Shown: one piece after another, positions 25,856 to 32,497 of the stretch
Layout of the letters: each line of letters begins with the position of its first letter
Numbering within the stretch: the stretch's first letter is position 1
DNA from: Hymenobacter sp. YIM 151500-1
GTDB taxonomy: Bacteria > Bacteroidota > Bacteroidia > Cytophagales > Hymenobacteraceae
Direction: 5' to 3'
Length of the DNA: 64,000 nucleotides
Assembly (NCBI RefSeq): GCF_025979885.1
Contig: NZ_CP110139.1
Span: 4,753,281-4,817,280, forward strand
Notes under the pieces: generated by a model
The model's input: only the letters and a program-made list of their open reading frames with translations
Databases searched by the model: none
What the model was told of the DNA's origin: nothing
Translations under genes and position numbers: made by a program

Positions 25856-26200
25856 GCGGACGGTGGTGAGTTGAGTGTAGTAAGAGAGAAATGGTACTCA
25901 GCTAAGCTGTCCGGATAGAGCATGACGGTTAGCCCCCAACGTCAGCACGCGGGATGCTTCGGCTGCGTGGACGCCAGATAGAGCAGGACGGCCTTTTCCT
26001 TCGCTGTCTACTCAGACTAACTCAAAGCTTTGAACAACTCTCCAAACCGCCGCAAGAAACTTGCTGAGAACTGGCAGGCGGTGAACATTCTGCCCCGAAT
26101 ACCGTGTTAATTCCTGGCAACCGGCCGTGGTGAACCCGCGCCGGTTGCTTTTATTTGCTATTCGCCGCATCAAAGGCCGTTTCGGCGGCCTGTCTGCTTC
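25856..26200. other. Intergenic region with short repeated words, no gene seen
   Basis: Two near-identical segments, GGATAGAGCATGACGG (about 25914) and AGATAGAGCAGGACGG (about 25976), bracket a stretch reading CGTCAGCACGCGGGATGCTTCGG. It looks like dispersed non-coding repeat material. No hairpin with a T-run and no convincing reading frame. Confidence 0.4.
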
Positions 26201-27073
26201 ATGACCAACAAAGAAATCAAAGCCCTTATCTCCCTGCTCGACGACCCCGAAGTTGCCCCGCAGATTCAGGAGAGGATTCAAACCCTGGGCGAGAGTATCA
26301 TTCCGTTTCTGGAAGAATCGTGGGAGGAAACGCTGGACCCCCAGCAGCAGCAGCGCCTCGAAGACCTGATTCATCACCTGCAATTCGAGGGCCTGCAGCA
26401 GCGCCTGCGCGTGTGGCGCGACTCGGGCGGCGAAAACCTGCTGGAAGGCATGTGGCTGCTCAACTCCTACCAGTACCCCGACGCCGACTTGCAGAGCCTC
26501 AACCGCGCCATCGAGCAGCTGCGCTTCGAGGCCTGGACCCTGCTCCAGCCCGCCATGCACCCCGCCGACCAGGTGCAGGCCCTCAACCATGTGCTGTTCC
26601 GGACCCACAAGTTCGCGGCCAACACTCAGAACTTTCACTCGCCGGCCAACTCCATGCTGCACCGGGTACTAGAAACCCGCCGCGGCAACCCATTGACCCT
26701 GTGCGTAATCTATCTGCTGGTAGCTCAGCGCCTGGGCTTGCCGGTGTTTGGCGTGAACCTGCCCAATCTGTTCGTGCTGACCTACCGCTCCGAAAACCGG
26801 CAGGTGGAACCGTTCTACATCAACTGCTACAACCGGGGGCTGATTTTGTCGCGCACCGATATTGAGCACTACATTGCCCAGCTCAATCTCACCCCCAACG
26901 ACATGTTCTACGAGCCCTGCTCCCACATCGACATTGTGCGCCGGGCCCTACGCAACCTGCAACTCAGCTTCGAGAAGCTGCAAGAACCCGCCAAAGCCGC
27001 CGAAGTAGCCATTCTGCTCAACATCCTCACCGACGAAGCCGGCCCCACCACGGACGGCCCTGATGAACAGTAG
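26201..27073 (+). CDS. SirB1/transglutaminase-like protein
   Basis: 290 residues. The SirB1_N/transglutaminase-like_2 domain covers about residues 105-225, with the family pattern FRTHKFAANTQNFHSPANSMLHRVLETRRGNPLTLCVIYLLVAQRLGLPVFGVNLP. The Cys in LTLCVIY corresponds to the usual Ser/Cys of the degenerate transglutaminase core, so enzymatic activity is doubtful. The N-terminal 100 residues are helical. The stop codon TAG is the outer end of a giant palindrome. Confidence 0.8.
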   Translation: MTNKEIKALISLLDDPEVAPQIQERIQTLGESIIPFLEESWEETLDPQQQQRLEDLIHHLQFEGLQQRLRVWRDSGGENLLEGMWLLNSYQYPDADLQSLNRAIEQLRFEAWTLLQPAMHPADQVQALNHVLFRTHKFAANTQNFHSPANSMLHRVLETRRGNPLTLCVIYLLVAQRLGLPVFGVNLPNLFVLTYRSENRQVEPFYINCYNRGLILSRTDIEHYIAQLNLTPNDMFYEPCSHIDIVRRALRNLQLSFEKLQEPAKAAEVAILLNILTDEAGPTTDGPDEQ

Positions 27074-27480
27074 CCTCACCCCCCGGCCCCCTCTCCCGCG
27101 GAGAGGGGGAGCCTGACGCCAGGTCGTTCTACGCCGCCCTGTCGGCTACCGCCTCCAAGACGGCTACCAATATGAACGTTCCGGCCGCGTAGCGGCCAGT
27201 AGGTTTGTAGAGTAGATAGAGATAGATGGGGAAGAACAGCATGGCGCCGCGTAGCGGTGCAAGAAACGTTTAGGCGCCTCTTGCACCGCTACGCGGCGCC
27301 ATGCTGTTCTTCCCCATCTATCTCTATCTACTCTACAAACCTGCTGGCCGCTATGCGGCTGCTGTTCGGTGCCGTCCTCAGTGGTAGCCGTTCTGGAGGC
27401 GGTAGCCGACAGGGCGGCGTAGAACGACCTGGCGTCAGGCTCCCCCTCTCCGCGGGAGAGGGGGCCGGGGGGTGAGGCCT
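27072..27480. repeat. Roughly 400-bp near-perfect palindrome between convergent genes
   Basis: The arms (about 27072-27268 and 27276-27480) are nearly identical inverted copies of close to 195 bp with a short centre around 27265-27278. The one clear divergence is at about 27168-27190 versus 27360-27385. The outer part contains the CCTCACCCCCCGGCCCCCTC terminal repeat seen again at 43025-43280 and, changed, inside mutB. Each end coincides with a TAG stop codon of a flanking convergent gene. The inner part carries GTAGCGGTGCAAGA words. Confidence 0.9.
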
Positions 27481-28087
27481 ACCGCTTAATCAAACAGCCA
27501 GCGGCGCGTTTGTCGGGGACGCCGACGGGGCGGCCGGCCAGCAGGTTGTCGAGGGCTTGTTGCACGTAGCGCTCCTTGACGTAGCCTTCCACCTGGGCGT
27601 TATCGTCGATGGCGCCTTTGTAGCGCACGGCAAATCCGCTGCCGACAGGTTGAAGCACTACTACTTCGGGGGTTTTAGTGGCGCCCAGCAGAGTGCTCAC
27701 TTTCTGGCCTTCGTCGGTGAGCAGGGGCAGGTCGGCGCCGCCGGTGGTTTTGATTTTCAGCTTCTCAGCTTCGCCAGCATCGGCGCTGTCTTCCAGATTA
27801 ATAGGAGCGTTGACGAACAGAAACTGCACGCCTTGGGCGCCGTAGGTGGTAGCCAGCGAGGTAAGGCGATTCTGGTAAAGCTTGGAAAACGCGCAGGTCG
27901 GGTTCACGAATACCACCACCACGGCCTTGCTGCCGGCGTAGCTTCGCAGGGCCACCTCGGCATTGGTGTCATTTTTCAGGCTGAAATCCGGAACCGAGCG
28001 GCTGCCCTGGGCCCGAACTGCTCCGGCAGCAACGGTACAGAGCAGCAAGGCCGCGGCGGCAATCAGCGTTATTTTTCGACGAGACAT
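27479..28087 (-). CDS. Secreted redoxin (AhpC/TSA-like)
   Basis: 202 residues. A signal peptide (ITLIAAAALLLCTVAAGAVRAQG) precedes a thioredoxin-fold redoxin domain: VPDFSLKNDTNAEVALRSYAGSKAVVVVFVNPTCAFSKLY. The active-site Cys in NPTC has Ser rather than a second Cys three positions on (CxxS), so it resembles peroxiredoxin-like or thiol-binding members more than thioredoxins. FLFVNAPINLEDSADA and TKTPEVVVL (with the cis-Pro) fit. It acts in the periplasm; the partner is unknown. Confidence 0.82.
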   Translation of the reverse strand: MSRRKITLIAAAALLLCTVAAGAVRAQGSRSVPDFSLKNDTNAEVALRSYAGSKAVVVVFVNPTCAFSKLYQNRLTSLATTYGAQGVQFLFVNAPINLEDSADAGEAEKLKIKTTGGADLPLLTDEGQKVSTLLGATKTPEVVVLQPVGSGFAVRYKGAIDDNAQVEGYVKERYVQQALDNLLAGRPVGVPDKRAAGCLIKR

Positions 28088-28132
28088 GGCAGAAGGGGAA
28101 GGGTAGAAGAGGGCTGGAGCCGAGCGGCACGC

Positions 28133-28798
28133 TCAGGCGCAACTCGCCTCGGCTAAGGCGTAAGTTAGGACGTAGCCCGGACTTGGTTGCAAGTAGTGGA
28201 CCGGGTGTTGGCTGCGGGAGTTTTCGAGGAGCAGGTGTCCCGTCAACACACCGGCCTCCCGCAGCCTAAACGGATTGAGCAACAGCTGCTCTTTGAACAC
28301 CAGGCCCCGGCGACTGTGCAGCTTGTACAAGGTTTCTTTGGCACTCCAGTACAAGCTGTGCTTCACAAGGTCGTCGCCGGCATCGGCCCGCTCCGCTTCC
28401 GACAGAAACCGCGGGGCCAACTGTTTGGCTTTGGGCCGCACTAGTTCAATATCTATGCCAACGCCCCCTCGGGTGCAAACTAGTCCCGCCACCCACTCCC
28501 CGGAGTGCGACAACGAAACCCCGTAGCCGGGCACTTCGGCAAAGAAGGGCCGGCCGTGGGCATCGGCGTGCAGCAGGGCCGGAGTGTCGTTCAGCTCCCG
28601 CAGCAGCTGCCGGGCCAGCACGCGCCCGGCCAGCCACTGCCGGCCCCGGTCGGCGTCGCGCCCCGCCGGCCAGCGGGCCAGGTAGTGCGGCCAGGAGCTT
28701 TCGGGCAGCCACTGCCACAGCTCCTCAGCCGATTCCGTCAGCTGCCACAGCCCCAGCACCGCCGTAGCAGAAGCGGGAGAAAGGGAATGCAAAGGCAT
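28133..28798 (-). CDS. 4'-phosphopantetheinyl transferase superfamily protein
   Basis: 221 residues. It transfers the phosphopantetheine arm from coenzyme A to acyl-carrier proteins. The Sfp-type signatures are present: GVGIDIELVRPK (Mg-binding Asp and Glu) and LYWSAKETLYKLHSRRG. YGVSLSHSGEWVAGLVC precedes the first motif, as expected. The length fits Sfp-like enzymes. Its promoter and first codons are mirrored by those of the divergent WD40 gene. Confidence 0.9.
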   Translation of the reverse strand: MPLHSLSPASATAVLGLWQLTESAEELWQWLPESSWPHYLARWPAGRDADRGRQWLAGRVLARQLLRELNDTPALLHADAHGRPFFAEVPGYGVSLSHSGEWVAGLVCTRGGVGIDIELVRPKAKQLAPRFLSEAERADAGDDLVKHSLYWSAKETLYKLHSRRGLVFKEQLLLNPFRLREAGVLTGHLLLENSRSQHPVHYLQPSPGYVLTYALAEASCA

Positions 28799-28802
28799 AG
28801 GG

Positions 28803-28810
28803 CAAAGGTA
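28803..28810 (-). promoter_or_regulatory. -7 promoter element TACCTTTG for the phosphopantetheinyl transferase gene
   Basis: An exact motif only 5 nt before the ATG, implying a nearly leaderless message if this is the real promoter. It has an identical mirrored partner at 29075-29082. Confidence 0.45.
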
Positions 28811-29074
28811 GGTTGTTAGGGACTTAGGGTCTTGGGGGCTTAGGGTCTTGGGGGCTTAGGGTCTTAGTTGACGTGCAATCAAAGCTGACCTCCTGAGCCT
28901 GCGAACCGAAGGAAGGCGAAGCCAAGGACTTAATGACCACTGAACGGCTAACAGCAGCACATTAGTTGAAACAACGATTCGTCCAGCTGTCAGAAGGGCC
29001 TCCGGCTACGGCATCAGGATGATAGTTATAGTCGAACAAAACTAAGACCCTAAGCCCCCAAGACCCTAACAACC

Positions 29075-29082
29075 TACCTTTG
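29075..29082 (+). promoter_or_regulatory. -7 promoter element TACCTTTG for the WD40 gene
   Basis: An exact motif 5 nt before the ATG at 29087, the mirror image of 28803-28810. Confidence 0.45.
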
Positions 29083-29086
29083 CCCT

Positions 29087-30019
29087 ATGCCTTTTCTGCA
29101 CCGTCCCCAGGTTCATAAGCTTGCTGCTCTGACCGGCCACCGCGACTGTGTGTATGCGCTGGCGGGTATGCCGGGGGCGGGTGCCTTTTACTCGGCGGGG
29201 GCCGATGGCCTGGTGGCAGCGTGGAGCACCAATGAGCCGGAGCGCGACGGGGAACTGGTGGCTAAAGTCGACAACTCGGTGTACGCCCTGCTGCACCTGC
29301 CCGCGGCCGGCCTGCTGGTGCTGGGCCACAACTTTCAGGGCGTGCAGGCTATTGACTTAGAAGCCCGAAAGCTGGCCTACGCCACGGCTTTGCCACCCGT
29401 TCCCATCTTTGACCTTGTAGCAGATATAGCCCGGCAGCGCCTGTACGCGGCCCTCGGCGACGGTACGCTGGCGGTGCTGCGCCTGGCTGATTTTCAGGTG
29501 GAAACCTTGCTACGCTTGTCCGACAAAAGCCTGCGCTGCCTGGCCCTGCACGAAACCCGCGGCGAGCTGGCCGTGGGCGGCTCCGACTGGCGCGTGCGCA
29601 TCCTCGACGCCGACACACTCACGGTAAAGCACGTGGTGGAGGGCGCCACCAACTCGGTATTCACGGCCGCTTACTCGCCCGACGGCCACTACCTGCTCAC
29701 GGCCGGGCGCGACGCCCACCTGCGCGCCTGGGACGTGGAGGCCGGCTACCAGGAGCACCGCACGCTGGTGGCACACATGTTTACCATCAACCACCTGGCC
29801 TTCTCGCCCGATGGCAGCCTGCTGGCTACGTGTAGCATGGACAAAAGCATTAAGCTCTGGGATGCGGCTACGCTGGACCTGCTGCGGGTGGTAGACCGGG
29901 CCCGCCACGCCGGCCACGGCACCTCGGTAAACAAGTTATTTTGGCCGGCCCAGCAGAATCGGCTAGTTTCGTGTAGCGACGACCGAACCCTGGCCGTGTG
30001 GCAGCTGAGTGCCGAGTAG
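29087..30019 (+). CDS. WD40-repeat beta-propeller protein
   Basis: 310 residues. About seven WD40 blades are visible, for example LTGHRDCVYALAGMPGAGAFYSAGADGLVAAWS, YSPDGHYLLTAGRDAHLRAWD, FSPDGSLLATCSMDKSIKLWD and LVSCSDDRTLAVWQL. There is no signal peptide, so it is probably a cytoplasmic scaffold for protein-protein contact. The divIVA-like gene follows 117 nt downstream on the same strand and may be co-transcribed. Confidence 0.9.
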   Translation: MPFLHRPQVHKLAALTGHRDCVYALAGMPGAGAFYSAGADGLVAAWSTNEPERDGELVAKVDNSVYALLHLPAAGLLVLGHNFQGVQAIDLEARKLAYATALPPVPIFDLVADIARQRLYAALGDGTLAVLRLADFQVETLLRLSDKSLRCLALHETRGELAVGGSDWRVRILDADTLTVKHVVEGATNSVFTAAYSPDGHYLLTAGRDAHLRAWDVEAGYQEHRTLVAHMFTINHLAFSPDGSLLATCSMDKSIKLWDAATLDLLRVVDRARHAGHGTSVNKLFWPAQQNRLVSCSDDRTLAVWQLSAE

Positions 30020-30136
30020 GAGCTGAAGTGCGAGGCCCGCGGCCAACATCAGCGCCGCCCTGCTCCGTTGTACTACCGTTCTGCTGCTTGTGCCCGCCCA
30101 GGGCGCGTCGTACGCCCGCTTCTTTACCCCAGTGCC

Positions 30137-31180
30137 ATGAAAATTACCGCCCTCGATATCCGGCAGAAAACCTTCGAAAAAGCCTTTCGAGGATTAGATA
30201 AAGACGAAGTGCAGGCCTTCCTGCTTACTCTCTCTCAGCAGTGGGAGCGGATGGGCGACGAAAACCGGGAGCTGCGCCTCAAGCTCGACCACGCCACCCA
30301 GGAAGTAAGCAAGATGCGCGAGGTGGAAACCAGCCTCTACCGCACCCTGAAAACCGCCGAAGACACCGGCAACAGCATCACCGAGCAGGCCCAGCGCGAC
30401 GCCCAGCTGCGCATCCGCGAAGCCCAGCTCCAGGCCGAGCAGCTCCTGGCCGACGCCCGCCAGAAAGCCCGCTCCGTAGTGGAAGAAGCCTACCAGCAGG
30501 CCGAGCGCACCGTGGCCGACATGCAGAAAGAGGTGAACGGCCTGGGCCAGGAGTGCCAGCGCCTCGAAAACGTGCTCGACGGCCTCGTGCGCGACCTGCA
30601 CCACCTGGCCGCCGACGCCCTGGAAAAAGTGGAAAAGGCCCGCGCCCGCCCCAAAGCCAGCACGGCGGCCATCCTTTCGCGGGCAGCCAGCGTAAAGGTA
30701 AACCGGACCGATGCTCGGGACGATTCACCTAAAACTGCCGCTTCCATGCACGTTCATACGCCTGCTTCCGCCTCGGCTGCTGCTGTAGCTTCGGCTCCTG
30801 TTGCCTCGCCTTCCTCTTTCGCGCCCCGCGAAGCCGCCCCAGAGCGGACCGCCGCTGCCAGCCTGGCGCCGCAGCCCACCGGTTACAACCCCAAGCCTGG
30901 CCAGCAGCCCGATCCGGGCGCCCCGGCCCGCACCACTGGTCCGGAGATTGAGCGGCCCGGTGGCCCGGCCGAGAATCCGGGCATTTCTCCCGCCCCGCAC
31001 GTCGATCCAGTGGCTCCCACGCACGTGCCCGACCCCACCGGACCCCGCATCGAGCCCACCGCTCCCGATATTCAGCCCATCGGCCCCGGCCACCCCGAAA
31101 TCACCCAGCCCTCGCCGGCCACTCATCCGGGGTTGTCGGCCGCCAGCCTGGGCGAGAAGTCGTTTTTCGACGAGATATAA
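30137..31180 (+). CDS. DivIVA-domain protein
   Basis: 347 residues from the ATG at 30137; an upstream in-frame start at 30068 adds a non-conserved leader and is rejected. The N-terminal DivIVA lipid-binding domain reads ITALDIRQKTFEKAFRGLDKDEVQAFLL, followed by a long coiled coil to about residue 175. The last 140 residues are a Pro/Ala-rich unstructured tail ending in SFFDEI. DivIVA proteins bind curved membrane and recruit division or polarity factors. A strong terminator follows. Confidence 0.88.
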   Translation: MKITALDIRQKTFEKAFRGLDKDEVQAFLLTLSQQWERMGDENRELRLKLDHATQEVSKMREVETSLYRTLKTAEDTGNSITEQAQRDAQLRIREAQLQAEQLLADARQKARSVVEEAYQQAERTVADMQKEVNGLGQECQRLENVLDGLVRDLHHLAADALEKVEKARARPKASTAAILSRAASVKVNRTDARDDSPKTAASMHVHTPASASAAAVASAPVASPSSFAPREAAPERTAAASLAPQPTGYNPKPGQQPDPGAPARTTGPEIERPGGPAENPGISPAPHVDPVAPTHVPDPTGPRIEPTAPDIQPIGPGHPEITQPSPATHPGLSAASLGEKSFFDEI

Positions 31181-31205
31181 ACCCTGAAAAAAGTAGCTCA
31201 CACTG

Positions 31206-31249
31206 TACCCGCATCGGCCAGCGTTTTGGCTGGTGCGGGTATGTTTTTT
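31206..31249 (+). terminator. Rho-independent terminator
   Basis: TACCCGCA (31206-31213) pairs with TGCGGGTA (31234-31241) and the inner CCAGC with GCTGG, followed by TGTTTTTT. It ends the WD40-divIVA unit. Confidence 0.85.
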
Positions 31250-31324
31250 AGAGCTGGAAAGTGGTGAGCGGCGCGGTTCTGGAAAAGACCTAGTAGGTTG
31301 CGGCCTCATTTGACGCTACACCGC

Positions 31325-31681
31325 ATGGGCCAGATTGCGCTGGAAGGAATGGAGTTTTTCGCGTTCCACGGCTATTACGACGAGGAGCAGAAAATCGGCA
31401 ATAAATACGGCGTCGACCTCTACATCGACACCGACCTGCACGCGGCGGCTGCCTCCGACCAGCTGCGCGAAACCGTGAACTACGAGGTGCTGTACCGCGT
31501 GGTGGCCGAAGAAATGCGCGCCCCGGCCCGCCTGCTAGAGCACCTCGGCCACCGCGTCATGGACCGGGTGCTGGAGGAGTTTCCCTATATCCAGGGCGTG
31601 CAGGTCATCGTGTCGAAGTTCAACCCCCCGCTGGGCGGCATCTGCCAGCGTGCCCGCGTCACGCTTGCGCGGCGGCGCTAA
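31325..31681 (+). CDS. folB: Dihydroneopterin aldolase
   Basis: 118 residues from the ATG at 31325 (MGQIALEGMEFFAFHGYYDEEQ), which matches the normal FolB N-terminus; the GTG/ATG options upstream to 31298 add nothing conserved. It converts dihydroneopterin to hydroxymethyl-dihydropterin in folate synthesis. Landmarks: the Glu in FHGYYDEEQKIGNKYGVD, TVNYEVLYRVVAEEM and VSKFNPPLGGICQRARVTL. It complements folE in this window, although 26 kb away. Confidence 0.92.
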   Translation: MGQIALEGMEFFAFHGYYDEEQKIGNKYGVDLYIDTDLHAAAASDQLRETVNYEVLYRVVAEEMRAPARLLEHLGHRVMDRVLEEFPYIQGVQVIVSKFNPPLGGICQRARVTLARRR

Positions 31682-31916
31682 CTGTATCCTACTACTTCTA
31701 CTTCAGGATTGAAATGAGGCGCCGGTAAGTATAGCACCCTGCTAGCCGGTTCAGTCTGCCCAACGACACCGCTTTGTAGCTACTGGTGTGCCTGATTAGC
31801 GGGAGCTTGCCTATCATTGTGCGTAGCATCGGACTATAGATGTGCAGCTATTTAGTTACCGTGCTGTCTATATTGTAAGTTGAAAGACAGCAACTTACTC
31901 AACCGTTTTAATATCA
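31682..31916. other. Intergenic gap upstream of the bla-type promoter
   Basis: No gene seen. One small hairpin, GTAAGTTG (31875-31882) with CAACTTAC (31891-31898), has no T-run. Confidence 0.4.
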
Positions 31917-31990
31917 TACGAAATAAATCGTAGATATTCCTTGCTTCTACGAATCAGTTCGTATATGTTTGATATACGAACTGATTCGTA
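31917..31990 (+). promoter_or_regulatory. BlaI-type promoter with three 16-bp operators
   Basis: Three dyads share TACGAA-N4-TTCGTA or a close match: TACGAAATAAATCGTA (31917-31932), TACGAATCAGTTCGTA (31948-31963) and TACGAACTGATTCGTA (31975-31990). Between the second and third lies an exact -7 element TATGTTTG (31964-31971), with TTG (31941-31943) at the -33 position, 20 nt upstream. A repressor bound at sites 2 and 3 would cover the promoter. The repressor gene starts 88 nt downstream, so autoregulation is likely. Confidence 0.8.
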
Positions 31991-32077
31991 GGGTTTGGCT
32001 GGACGCTTCTCGACCGGGGAGAAGCGGTGCAGCAGCCACGGCGGTTCGGGGACTCACTGTACTTTTTCGTTTTTTCT

Positions 32078-32497
32078 ATGAGTAAACCGTCCATTCCTAA
32101 GCCTACCGATTCGGAGCTGGAGATTTTGCAGGTGCTGTGGCAGCACGGCCCCAGCACGGTCCGGTTCGTGAACGACGAGCTGAGCCGCCGCCGCGACGTG
32201 GGCTACACCACCACGCTCAAGCTCTTACAGCTCATGCTGGAGAAAGGCCTCGTGCTACGGGCCGAGGACAGCAAAACCCACGTGTACCGCGCCGCCGTGC
32301 GCGAGGAAGAAACCCAAGGGCTGCTGCTCGACCGGTTTGTGGAGTCCACGTTTGGGGGCTCGGCCATGAAGCTGGTCATGCAGGCCCTGGGCAACCGCCG
32401 CACTTCCCGCGAGGAACTGGCCCAAATCCGGCGCCTGCTCAATGACATCGAGATTAAAAACGATTCAACTCCACCCTCAACCCCCGACGCTCCATGA
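32078..32497 (+). CDS. BlaI/MecI/CopY-family transcriptional repressor
   Basis: 139 residues from the ATG at 32078. The winged-helix domain reads PTDSELEILQVLWQHGPSTVRFVNDELSRRRDVGYTTTLKLLQLMLEKGLV, typical of BlaI/MecI, followed by the helical dimerisation part (FVESTFGGSAMKLVMQAL). It overlaps the membrane peptidase gene by 4 nt (ATGA). In this family the partner peptidase triggers repressor cleavage upon an extracellular signal. Three matching operators precede the gene. No beta-lactamase gene is nearby, so the regulon is unknown. Confidence 0.92.
   Translation: MSKPSIPKPTDSELEILQVLWQHGPSTVRFVNDELSRRRDVGYTTTLKLLQLMLEKGLVLRAEDSKTHVYRAAVREEETQGLLLDRFVESTFGGSAMKLVMQALGNRRTSREELAQIRRLLNDIEIKNDSTPPSTPDAP

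Larger units (their letters stand above)
28791..29094. repeat. Inverted repeat mirroring two divergent promoters and start codons
   Basis: The outer 31 nt of the arms are identical (28791-28821 and 29064-29094). Each contains two codons after the ATG, the ATG itself and a TACCTTTG box. Towards the centre both carry a 16-nt unit TCTTGGGGGCTTAGGG, twice on the left (28822-28866) and once on the right (29042-29063). The centre (28867-29041) has no gene. The vocabulary is the same as at 13963-14129. Confidence 0.9.

Noticed and set aside
28822..28866. Tandem 16-nt units as a possible CRISPR array
   Set aside because: There are only two to three units, without unique spacers, and no cas genes. 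They belong to the TAGGG word family of inverted repeats.
31875..31898. Hairpin GTAAGTTG/CAACTTAC as a fourth BlaI operator or a terminator
   Set aside because: It lacks the TACGAA half site and has no T-run.
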